A stretch of 64,000 nt of DNA. Source: Maritimibacter sp. (GTDB lineage: Bacteria > Pseudomonadota > Alphaproteobacteria > Rhodobacterales > Rhodobacteraceae). The notes beneath the pieces were generated by a model that was given only the letters and a program-made list of their open reading frames with translations, did not search any database and was not told the DNA's origin. Of the stretch, positions 19,689-26,466 are shown piece by piece. A program made the translations under genes and the position numbers. Within the stretch, counting starts at the first letter, position 1. Each line of letters opens with the position of its first letter. Where the stretch lies: assembly GCA_011389895.1 (NCBI GenBank), contig JAABTN010000014.1:1-64000 (forward strand), in the 5' to 3' direction.

Positions 19689-20279
19689 ATGTTCACAGGC
19701 ATCGTAACGGATATCGGCATCATCACGCAGGTGTCGCGCGACGCGGACATGCGCGCGCGGATCACCACCGGGTATGACACCGGGTCGATCGACCTCGGGG
19801 CTTCGATCGCCTCGGATGGTGTCTGTCTCACGGTGACGGCGCTGGGGCCGGATTGGTACGAGGTTTATGTCTCTGCCGAGACGCTGGACAAGAGCAACCT
19901 TGGGGTCTGGCAGGAAGGGCGGCGCGTGAATCTTGAACGTGCCCTGAAGGTGGGCGACGAGCTGGGCGGGCATATCGTGTCCGGCCATGTCGACGGAGTG
20001 GCCGATGTGATCCGCGTGGTGGCCGAAGCCGACTCGACCCGGATTTCCTTTCGCGCGCCCGCAGCCCTGGCCCGCTTCATCGCGCCCAAGGGATCGGTGG
20101 CCCTGAACGGCACATCCTTGACCGTGAACGAGGTCGATGGTGACACCTTTGGCGTGAACCTCATCACCCACACGAAAGAAGTCACGACCTGGGGCGATGT
20201 GCGCGAGGGCGACCAGGTCAACCTCGAGATCGACACGCTGGCGCGCTACGTGGCCCGGTTGAACGACGTCGTCGGCTGA
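19689..20279 (+). CDS. ribE: Riboflavin synthase alpha chain
   Basis: A 196-residue enzyme that dismutates two 6,7-dimethyl-8-ribityllumazines to riboflavin. The diagnostic MFTGIVTDIG start is present. The internal duplication is seen as two lumazine-binding halves, with DGVCLTVT in the first and NGTSLTVNEV in the second. TAGGAGG lies 6 nt upstream. It begins the ribE-MBL-ribBA-ribH-nusB stretch. I looked for an FMN riboswitch in the 208 bp upstream and did not see one. Confidence 0.97.
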   Translation: MFTGIVTDIGIITQVSRDADMRARITTGYDTGSIDLGASIASDGVCLTVTALGPDWYEVYVSAETLDKSNLGVWQEGRRVNLERALKVGDELGGHIVSGHVDGVADVIRVVAEADSTRISFRAPAALARFIAPKGSVALNGTSLTVNEVDGDTFGVNLITHTKEVTTWGDVREGDQVNLEIDTLARYVARLNDVVG

Positions 20280-20308
20280 TATTCGCACCGGACCGTCGCA
20301 GGGTCTGT

Positions 20309-20336
20309 TTGACGGATTGCAATCCGTGCATATGAT
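20309..20336 (+). promoter_or_regulatory. Near-consensus promoter with 16-bp palindrome in the spacer
   Basis: -35 TTGACG (20309-20314) and -10 TATGAT (20331-20336) are 16 bp apart. The perfect palindrome ACGGATTGCAATCCGT (20312-20327) overlaps the -35 and fills most of the spacer, where a bound repressor would block polymerase. It lies 58 bp before the metallo-beta-lactamase start. The regulator is not identifiable from the window. Confidence 0.7.
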
Positions 20337-20393
20337 GTGGTGAAACAGGATCACTGGTCCCGCGCAGGGCCACCAGAACGAAAGGGACCCTCA

Positions 20394-21359
20394 ATGCCGC
20401 TTATGCGCCCGACCCGCCGCGAGATGCTCAAGCTCGCCGCGATAATGCCCGCCTTCGCCATGCCCGCCGCCGCGCGCGCCGAGCTTGGCCCGCCCCAGGG
20501 CGACCAGCCGAGCCATTTCCGGTTCACCGTGGGGGACATCAAGATCACCATCGTGTCGGACGGCTGGTTCCCCCAACCCCTGTCATCGTTGGGCATGAAT
20601 GCGGACGAGGCCGCGAAAGAGGCGTTTCTCAAGGCGCATTTTCAGCCGATGGACGAGATCGTGGGGCACACCAACCACGTGCTGATCGAAACCGGCGATA
20701 CCAGCGTGCTGATCGATGTCGGCTCCGGCACGCGGTTTTTTGACACCGCAGGCCGCCTGATGGGCAATCTGGAGGCGGCGGGTGTCGACCCGATGGGGAT
20801 CGACAAGGTGGTCATCACCCATGCACACCCGGATCATATCTGGGGCATTCGCGACGGGTTCGACGAGGCGGTGATCCCGGGGGCCGAATATATCATCGGG
20901 GAGGCGGAGAAAGCCTATTGGACCCAAGAGGGGCTGGTCGACCGCGTCGCGGCGGAAGACCAGCAATTCGTGTTGGGGGCAGTGAATTCCATCGCGGTCG
21001 ACGGTGCGGAATGGACGGAAGCCGGGGAGGGTCACGAGGTCGCGCCGGGCGTGCACCTGATGGCCAGCCCGGGACATACGCCCGGGCATATGTCGGTCCG
21101 GATCGACAGCGGCGATCACCAGCTATTGGTGCTGGGCGATGCGGTCACCCATGCGTTCGGCCATTTCGCCCATCCCGAATGGTATGGCGAAATGGATTCG
21201 GACCCGGAGGCAACGGTGGTGTCGCGCAAGCGCATCCTCGACATGGCGGCCACAGATCGCATTCCCGTCGTCGGCTACCATTTTCCCTTTCCCGGTGTCG
21301 GGCACGTGATGGCCGATGGCGGGGCCTACCGCTTCGTGCCCGCGCTCTGGCGGTTCTGA
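20394..21359 (+). CDS. Tat-exported metallo-beta-lactamase-fold hydrolase
   Basis: A 321-residue MBL-fold protein. The N-terminus has a twin-arginine signal (TRREMLKLAA, cleaved near AAARA at about residue 29), so it is folded before export to the periplasm. The metal-binding HAHPDH motif is near residue 148, GHTPGHMS and LGDAVTH supply later ligands, and a final histidine occurs near VVGYHFPFPG. The substrate is unknown; related proteins include quorum-quenching lactonases and arylsulfatase-like enzymes. AAGGGA precedes the ATG. It interrupts the riboflavin genes but has its own palindromic promoter. Confidence 0.85.
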   Translation: MPLMRPTRREMLKLAAIMPAFAMPAAARAELGPPQGDQPSHFRFTVGDIKITIVSDGWFPQPLSSLGMNADEAAKEAFLKAHFQPMDEIVGHTNHVLIETGDTSVLIDVGSGTRFFDTAGRLMGNLEAAGVDPMGIDKVVITHAHPDHIWGIRDGFDEAVIPGAEYIIGEAEKAYWTQEGLVDRVAAEDQQFVLGAVNSIAVDGAEWTEAGEGHEVAPGVHLMASPGHTPGHMSVRIDSGDHQLLVLGDAVTHAFGHFAHPEWYGEMDSDPEATVVSRKRILDMAATDRIPVVGYHFPFPGVGHVMADGGAYRFVPALWRF

Positions 21360-21450
21360 GCGTCCCGGGCCTGTGAGGTCCAGCCACAGGCTCGGCGAGC
21401 GCTGACACCCTCTTTCCACGCCCGTCAGCATCTGTCCGCGCCCGGCAAGC

Positions 21451-21502
21451 AAGGGGGCGCTGCCCCCTTGACCCCCGAGGTATTTCCGAAACGATGAAGG
21501 GG
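21451..21502. repeat. Dispersed hairpin-plus-tail repeat, copy 1
   Basis: A GC hairpin AAGGGGGC-GCT-GCCCCCTT (21451-21469) is followed by a conserved tail containing CCCCGAGGTATTTC and AAACGATGAAGGGG. The same tail occurs in copy 2 at 36412-36468 after a different but analogous hairpin. Similar hairpin-plus-CGAGGTATTT elements are, from memory, common between genes in Rhodobacterales. It lies in the 237-bp gap between the MBL gene and ribBA and may end MBL transcription. Confidence 0.7.
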
Positions 21503-21596
21503 GTGACGTTGCGGGCACAGGAATTGTGCGCCAAGTCCCTCTGGCATTGATCGAGATGAGGGGTTATCTCGCGGGGGCCAGAGGCGAGGAGAGACC

Positions 21597-22733
21597 ATGT
21601 CCGACAGCAAGATCTACGACACACCCGGTCCGGTGGAAGCGAAACACGGCGATGTCATCTCGAATATCGAGGAGATCATCGAGGATGCGCGCAACGGGCG
21701 CATGTTCATCCTTGTCGATCACGAGGATCGCGAAAACGAAGGCGACCTTGTCATTCCCGCGCAGATGGCGACTCCGGAAGCGATCAATTTCATGGCAACC
21801 CATGGCCGCGGTCTGATTTGTCTGTCGATGACCGGTGAGCGGGTGGATGCGCTTGGGCTGCCGCTCATGGCGTCGCAGAATTCATCGCGCCACGAGACCG
21901 CCTTCACCACCTCGATCGAGGCGCGCGAGGGGGTGACCACGGGGATTTCCGCCCATGACCGCGCCCGCACCGTGGCGGTGGCCATCGATCCGACCCGCGG
22001 CGCGACCGATATTGCCACGCCCGGGCATGTCTTTCCGCTGCGGGCCAAGGACGGGGGCGTCCTGGTGCGTGCCGGCCATACCGAGGCGGCGGTTGATATC
22101 GCGCGGCTTGCCGGGCTCAACCCCTCCGGCGTGATCTGCGAGATCATGAAGGAGGATGGCAGCATGGCGCGTCTTCCCGACCTGATCGCCTTTGCGCAGC
22201 GGCACGCGCTCAAGATCGGGACGATCAGCGATCTCATCGCCTATCGCCACCGCCACGACAACCTTGTCACCGAGAGCGCGGTGAAAAGCGTGACCTCGGC
22301 CTTTGGTGGCGACTGGATGCTGCGCATTTTCACCGACGAGACGCAGGGGGCCGAGCATATCGTTCTGACCAAGGGCGACATCACAACGGATGTTCCTGTC
22401 TTGGTGCGGATGCATGCGCTGAACCCGCTTGAGGATGCGATCGGCATTGGCCCGTCGCCCCACAACGAATTGACCAAGGCGATGGAAATTGTCGCCGAGG
22501 AAGGGCGCGGCGTCGTCGTGCTGTTGCGCGATCCGGGCATGAAGCTTGCCTTCGATGGTGAGGTGAGCCCACAGGTTCTGCGCCAATACGGTCTCGGGGC
22601 CCAGATCCTGTCTGCGCTGGGGATCCACGACATGGTGTTGCTCACCGACAGCCCGCAGCCCAAGGTGGTGGGTCTCGATGCCTATGACCTGACCATCACC
22701 GGCACCAAACCCATTCTCGGAGGGCCGAAATAA
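21597..22733 (+). CDS. ribB: 3,4-dihydroxy-2-butanone-4-phosphate synthase with degenerate GTP cyclohydrolase II domain
   Basis: A 378-residue protein with a complete RibB domain (residues about 20-215, including DHEDRENEGD and GHTEAAVDIARLAG) that makes the four-carbon precursor of lumazine. The C-terminal part aligns in outline with GTP cyclohydrolase II but lacks the zinc cysteines: the segment where the three-cysteine motif should be reads VRMHALNPLEDAIGIG. It is therefore a RibBA-like (RibBX-type) protein whose second domain is probably not catalytic. It overlaps ribH by one base. Confidence 0.92.
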   Translation: MSDSKIYDTPGPVEAKHGDVISNIEEIIEDARNGRMFILVDHEDRENEGDLVIPAQMATPEAINFMATHGRGLICLSMTGERVDALGLPLMASQNSSRHETAFTTSIEAREGVTTGISAHDRARTVAVAIDPTRGATDIATPGHVFPLRAKDGGVLVRAGHTEAAVDIARLAGLNPSGVICEIMKEDGSMARLPDLIAFAQRHALKIGTISDLIAYRHRHDNLVTESAVKSVTSAFGGDWMLRIFTDETQGAEHIVLTKGDITTDVPVLVRMHALNPLEDAIGIGPSPHNELTKAMEIVAEEGRGVVVLLRDPGMKLAFDGEVSPQVLRQYGLGAQILSALGIHDMVLLTDSPQPKVVGLDAYDLTITGTKPILGGPK

Positions 22734-23278
22734 TGGCCCAGACCGAATACACCCTGCCGCGCCCGAGCTTTGACAAGCCGGTGAAACTTCTCATCGTCGT
22801 CGCACCCTTCTACCGCGATATCGCCGATGGGTTGATCGCAGGCGCGCGCGCCGAGATCGAGGCGGCGGGGGCGACCCATGACCTGATCGAAGTGCCCGGT
22901 GCGCTCGAGCTGCCGACGGCGATCCAGATTGCCGACCGGACCTCGAATTTCGACGGCTTCGTCGCATTGGGCTGTGTCATCCGGGGCGAGACCACGCATT
23001 ACGAGACGGTGTGCAACGACTCGTCGCGCGGGTTGATGGAGCTGGGTCTGCGCGGCCTGTGCATCGGAAACGGAATTCTCACCGTCGAGAATTTTGATCA
23101 GGCCGAGGCGCGCGCCAACCCCGAGAAGATGAACAAGGGGGGCGGGGCGGCGGCTGCTGCGCTTCATCTCGTGGCCCTGAGCCGGAAATGGGGCGGGTCC
23201 GAAAAGCCTGTTGGCTTCCTGCCGCGCGAGGACTACAAGCTCGCCGGTGACCCCGACGAAGGCCCCGTCAAAGCATGA
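22733..23278 (+). CDS. ribH: 6,7-dimethyl-8-ribityllumazine synthase
   Basis: A 181-residue lumazine synthase joining the RibB product to the pyrimidine from RibD; it usually assembles into hollow capsids. VPGALELPTAIQ, GCVIRGETTHYE and NGILTVEN are the expected active-site stretches. The start overlaps the ribB stop and its stop overlaps the nusB start by 4 bp, so ribB, ribH and nusB are translationally coupled. Confidence 0.96.
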   Translation: MAQTEYTLPRPSFDKPVKLLIVVAPFYRDIADGLIAGARAEIEAAGATHDLIEVPGALELPTAIQIADRTSNFDGFVALGCVIRGETTHYETVCNDSSRGLMELGLRGLCIGNGILTVENFDQAEARANPEKMNKGGGAAAAALHLVALSRKWGGSEKPVGFLPREDYKLAGDPDEGPVKA

Positions 23279-23787
23279 CCGATGACACCCCCGACACCGC
23301 GCCGGACGGAACCCCGAAGCGCAAGATGTCGAACAACCTGAAACGCCGCATGCGATCCGCATCGCGGCTTTATGCCGTGCAGGCGCTGTTCCAGATGGAA
23401 GCGGCGGGGCAGGGCATCGACAGCGTGCGGCGGGAGTTCGAGACCCATCGGTTCGGGGCGGAATACGAGGAAGGCGAATTCGAAGAGGGCGACGTGGACC
23501 TGTTTCGCGCGCTGCTTGACGCTGCCGTCGAAAACCAGGCGCGGATCGACCAGATGACCGACCGTGCCCTCGTCGCGAAATGGCCGATCGACCGGATCGA
23601 CCCAACGCTTCGGGCGCTGTTTCGTGCGGCGGGGGCCGAGTTCGTCATCGCCGACACGCCGCCCAAGGTGGTGATCGTCGAATTCGTGGACGTGGCGAAG
23701 GCGTTCTTTCCCGAGGGGCAGGAAGCCAAGTTCACCAACGCGGTGCTCGATCACATGGCGCGCGAGGCACGGCCTGAGGCATTCTGA
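23275..23787 (+). CDS. nusB: Transcription antitermination factor NusB
   Basis: A 170-residue all-helical protein that acts with NusE (S10) in rRNA antitermination. The segment RLYAVQALFQMEAAG and the C-terminal NAVLDHMAREARPE are typical. The N-terminus carries about 20 extra charged residues before KRRMRSASR, so a start nearer residue 16 is possible. The ATGA overlap with ribH supports the start given. ribH-nusB coupling is common in bacteria. Confidence 0.95.
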   Translation: MTDDTPDTAPDGTPKRKMSNNLKRRMRSASRLYAVQALFQMEAAGQGIDSVRREFETHRFGAEYEEGEFEEGDVDLFRALLDAAVENQARIDQMTDRALVAKWPIDRIDPTLRALFRAAGAEFVIADTPPKVVIVEFVDVAKAFFPEGQEAKFTNAVLDHMAREARPEAF

Positions 23788-23903
23788 GGGGCAGATGGCC
23801 CCAGCTGGCCCCACGTGGGTCTGGGGCCGGTTCCAGCCGATGCGACGACCTGCCACTTGGCAGCGCACATACGGATGTTACCTTGTTCCCAAGGAGGTGG
23901 CTC

Positions 23904-24209
23904 ATGCCCAAGCTCGTAAAGCTCTATATTCGTCAGGCCCTGATCGGGTTTGCCCTGTCCGGTCTCTTTGTCGCGCTGCTGCTTTGGCAGAACGTGGGGA
24001 ACCTGTGGCACCTTGTTTCAACTTCGGACATCGGCTGGATCGCCGTGGTCATGCTGTTCATGGGGCATGGCATTGTCTTCGCGGGCGTGCAGTTCGCGAT
24101 CTCGATCATGCGGATGGGAGAGGACGATTCGCCCAAGGGGGGCAAACGCGCGCCGGTGGCGACCCGCGTTCCCGCGCGGATCGGGGCGACGGCGCGCCCG
24201 CGTCAATAG
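23904..24209 (+). CDS. Small two-helix membrane protein of unknown function
   Basis: A 101-residue protein with two predicted membrane helices (about residues 12-30 and 45-68), a short acidic loop (GEDDSPK), and an Arg/Ala-rich tail. The ATG follows an ideal AAGGAGGT at 6 nt, so the gene is well expressed and real. I do not recognise a characterised family. Its end overlaps the convergent nitroreductase by 7 bp. The 116-bp gap after nusB holds GC-rich inverted repeats without a T run. Confidence 0.75.
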   Translation: MPKLVKLYIRQALIGFALSGLFVALLLWQNVGNLWHLVSTSDIGWIAVVMLFMGHGIVFAGVQFAISIMRMGEDDSPKGGKRAPVATRVPARIGATARPRQ

Positions 24210-24892
24210 ACCTTCAGAATATCGTCCAGCGGCTTTTTCATCTTCGCCACGGCGGGAACGGTGGCCGTTTGGGCCGCGTGACCGACCGCAAGGATCATGA
24301 CCGGCTTTTCGCTATCCGGTCGGTTCAGCGCGGAATTGAGGAATTTCATCGGGTTCGGGGTGTGGGTCAGCGCCGATAACCCCGCGTTGTGCAGGGCCGC
24401 GATCAGAAACCCGGTGGCGATCCCCACGCTTTCAGGCACGTAGTAGTTCTTGAACCGGGTGCCATCGTCGTATGTGCCCCAGCGCTGGGCGAAAACCACG
24501 ATGAGCCATGGCGCAATCTCGAGATGCGGCTTTGAGGCATCCGTTCCCAAGGGTTCCAGCGCACGAAGCCATTCGTCGCCCGCGCCACCGTCATAGAATT
24601 TCGCCTCTTCCGCCTCGGCTTCTGCGCGGATGAGAGCTTTCAGGGCCGGATCGGCCACGGCGGCGAAGAACCAAGGCTGGTGATTGGCCCCGGAGGGTGC
24701 GCGCCCCGCTGTCGCCACGGCGCGTTCGATGATCTCGCGCGGCACCGGGCGGTCCGAGAAATCGCGGATCGTGTGCCGTTTGGCCATGAGGTCGAAAAAG
24801 TCATCGGCGGCGCGGCGCGCTTCGGCGTCGGTGCGTTCGATCTGGTCCGGGAGAGGCAGGGCCTCGTGCGGTAGATTATCTTTTGAAAACAT
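24203..24892 (-). CDS. Nitroreductase-family flavoprotein, iodotyrosine deiodinase-like
   Basis: A 229-residue FMN enzyme. RHTIRDFSDRPVP near residue 39 is the usual flavin-contacting start. The rest resembles iodotyrosine deiodinase (IYD) more than classical nitroreductases: a helix with EAEEAKFY, then TDASKPHL, then SEKPVMILAVGHAAQTATVP at the end. The Glu, Tyr and Lys that bind the substrate zwitterion in IYD appear to have counterparts here. Function may be reductive dehalogenation of halotyrosines or a related reaction; this is inferred. GAGGGGAAAG precedes the start. Confidence 0.85.
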   Translation of the reverse strand: MFSKDNLPHEALPLPDQIERTDAEARRAADDFFDLMAKRHTIRDFSDRPVPREIIERAVATAGRAPSGANHQPWFFAAVADPALKALIRAEAEAEEAKFYDGGAGDEWLRALEPLGTDASKPHLEIAPWLIVVFAQRWGTYDDGTRFKNYYVPESVGIATGFLIAALHNAGLSALTHTPNPMKFLNSALNRPDSEKPVMILAVGHAAQTATVPAVAKMKKPLDDILKVY

Positions 24893-24979
24893 GGCTTTCC
24901 CCTCGCTTCAGCCTAGGCTAGGGCAAAGCGCGGGGCGGGGAAACCCTCGTCGTCATTCCCCGGCTGTCTTGGGAGCGTG

Positions 24980-25182
24980 CCCAAAGTGAAAACACCGCCC
25001 CGTGGGGGCGGCGTTTTCCGGTGTGGCGGGACCACCGCGACCGTTTGGGAAGCGCATTCCCGAGGACCTGTATGTACAGGTGGGTGCCAGGTAACTCGAC
25101 CACGGTCGCGACAGAGCCAGCTCCCTCGGATTTGCTTAAGGCCACCGGAATGTTCCCGTTTTACGAGAAGGGCAGACCGCCT
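24980..25182 (-). ncRNA. Candidate structured RNA with own promoter and terminator
   Basis: No gene explains this stretch, but it holds nested inverted repeats: TTCCGG..TGGC (25016-25027) with GCCACCGGAA (25141-25150), one 2-nt bulge; GGGA (25028-25031) with TCCC (25122-25125); GCGACCGT (25037-25044) with ACGGTCGC (25102-25109); GGGAA/TTCCC (25047-25061); ACCTGTA/TACAGGT (25066-25081). On the minus strand a promoter (TTGCGC, 17 bp, TATCTG) precedes it and an intrinsic terminator follows. It could be a small RNA, with the long closed rod and bubble recalling 6S RNA, or a regulatory leader of the nitroreductase. Class not assigned. Confidence 0.5.
24988..25018 (-). terminator. Intrinsic terminator of the candidate RNA
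   Basis: On the minus strand GAAAAC-G-CCGCCCC pairs with GGGGCGG-T-GTTTTC around a CAC loop, with one mismatch, and the 3' arm ends in GTTTTCACTTT. It lies between the structured RNA and the nitroreductase start at 24892. Confidence 0.65.
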
Positions 25183-25188
25183 CCATTG

Positions 25189-25217
25189 CAGATAGGGCCA
25201 AGACAACCGGCGCGCAA
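25189..25217 (-). promoter_or_regulatory. Putative promoter of the candidate RNA
   Basis: On the minus strand, -35 TTGCGC (25217-25212) and -10 TATCTG (25194-25189) are separated by exactly 17 bp. Transcription would begin near 25182. Assigned by eye. Confidence 0.4.
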
Positions 25218-25265
25218 GGGGGCGTGCATCTTGTGTTTTGTTCATGGATTGTTCATTCTTGACCC

Positions 25266-25754
25266 ATGACCGAGATCCCCCTTCAACCCGGACAGCTTCT
25301 GGCGCGCGGCGTGGCACGGCACCTTCGCCGCCACGACTTTGCCTCGCTTGAAGAATTCGTGCCCGAGCGGGGGCTTCGCACAGATGTCTATGCGATTGGT
25401 CCAAAAGGCGAAATCTGGGTCGTCGAATGCAAATCGAGCCGCGCGGATTACCTGTCGGACCACAAGTGGCAGGGTTACCGCGCGTATTGCGACCGTTTTT
25501 TCTGGGCGGTCGACGCGGCCTTCCCGGTCGAGCTTTTGCCGGAAGAGACCGGGCTTATCATCGCCGACAGCTATGACGCCGAGATCGTCCGCATGGGACC
25601 GGAACAAAAGCTTGCCGCCGCCCGGCGCCGCAAGATGACCTTGAAATTCGCCCGCGACACCGCCCGGCGTTTGCAGGGCTACCGCGACCCGGGGGTCAGC
25701 GCTTTTTCTGACCCTTCTTCGCCATCTTCTGGGCCTGCATCGCGGCAGCCTTGA
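25266..25754 (+). CDS. mmcB: MmcB family DNA repair protein
   Basis: A 162-residue protein of the MmcB family, found mostly in alphaproteobacteria and linked to DNA repair. The core VVECKSSRADYLSDHKW (near residues 54-70) with the earlier LRTDVYAI fits a PD-(D/E)xK-nuclease-like pattern of D...ECK. The C-terminal 20 residues are Ser/Pro-rich and overlap the convergent small gene by 59 bp. It starts far from its neighbour, across the 373-bp gap that holds the candidate RNA. Confidence 0.85.
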   Translation: MTEIPLQPGQLLARGVARHLRRHDFASLEEFVPERGLRTDVYAIGPKGEIWVVECKSSRADYLSDHKWQGYRAYCDRFFWAVDAAFPVELLPEETGLIIADSYDAEIVRMGPEQKLAAARRRKMTLKFARDTARRLQGYRDPGVSAFSDPSSPSSGPASRQP

Positions 25755-25902
25755 TCTCATCCGCGATTTCAATGGCTTCACTGGGATCGAAATCCATCGG
25801 AAGGTCGACACCGTCGCCCTCGACATAGATGCGCACCATGCCTTGTGTCGTCGGACCGATTTGCAGGTTCGCGTTGATGTCGGTTTCGGAATTGATACCC
25901 AT
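25696..25902 (-). CDS. Small conserved protein (DUF6324-like)
   Basis: A 68-residue acidic-then-basic protein: a predicted beta core (NLQIGPTTQGMVRIYVEG), a DFDPSEAIEIADEI helix, and a Lys-rich tail ending GQKKR. I recall the same pattern in small Rhodobacterales proteins labelled DUF6324; the label is unverified. AAGGAG precedes the ATG. The 3' end overlaps mmcB. Function unknown. Confidence 0.75.
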   Translation of the reverse strand: MGINSETDINANLQIGPTTQGMVRIYVEGDGVDLPMDFDPSEAIEIADEIKAAAMQAQKMAKKGQKKR

Positions 25903-26006
25903 GATAAGCTCCTTGGCGGGACTTGGGTGAGTTACGGGCCCCGGCGCGGTTTTTCAAGACCGGCCTCTTGCATTGGTTCGGCGCAGTCGGTAAATGGCAC
26001 CGGCGT

Positions 26007-26083
26007 GCCGCCTTAGCTCAGTAGGTTAGAGCGCTTGATTGTGGATCAAGAGGTCCCCCGTTCGAGCCGGGGAGGCGGTACCA
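26007..26083 (+). tRNA. tRNA-His (GTG anticodon)
   Basis: A full cloverleaf: acceptor GCCGCCT (26007-26013) with AGGCGGT (26073-26079), D stem GCTC/GAGC, anticodon stem CTTGA/TCAAG with GTG at 26041-26043, T stem CCCCG/CGGGG with loop TTCGAGC, and encoded CCA at 26081-26083. Position -1 is T rather than G, and the discriminator base is A. This matches the known alphaproteobacterial clade whose tRNA-His lacks G-1 and uses A73 with a co-adapted HisRS. Confidence 0.95.
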
Positions 26084-26160
26084 CCAAAACCCCCGGCCAG
26101 TGCTTCGTTCCCACCCGACCAGACGCGGAAATTTCGGCCCTTCACAGGCCATTCGGCGCG

Positions 26161-26466
26161 TCAGCGTGGCGTGATCTCGATCTCTTGGCGCAGGGTCGTG
26201 CCGTCGAGGTCGTAGATCAGGATGCGGTCATCAGTCGTCACCACGGCGAGCCAATCGGAGCCCCGGGTGAAAGCCGTGGGGGTGGTGCCGTCCGGCAGGG
26301 TGATTTCAGCGGGCAGGGCCAAGGGTTTGGAGGCGTTGAATCGCATGACAACCAGTGCAATCAACACTACAAGCCCGACAATCATCGTGACGGTCAGCGT
26401 CGTCACCAACCATTTCAGGTAGCGCACCAAACCGCTGTCCACGGGTGTTTCGGGAGCATCGAGCAT
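26161..26466 (-). CDS. Single-pass membrane protein (DUF6476-like)
   Basis: A 101-residue protein with one membrane helix (about residues 18-41, VTTLTVTMIVGLVVLIALVV) and a C-terminal domain of short strands (GSDWLAVVTTDDRILIYDLDG) that would face the periplasm. It resembles Rhodobacterales proteins labelled DUF6476 (from memory). The ATG at 26466 overlaps the start codon of divergent rluD within one CATG. AAGGA lies about 10 nt upstream. Function unknown. Confidence 0.75.
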   Translation of the reverse strand: MLDAPETPVDSGLVRYLKWLVTTLTVTMIVGLVVLIALVVMRFNASKPLALPAEITLPDGTTPTAFTRGSDWLAVVTTDDRILIYDLDGTTLRQEIEITPR

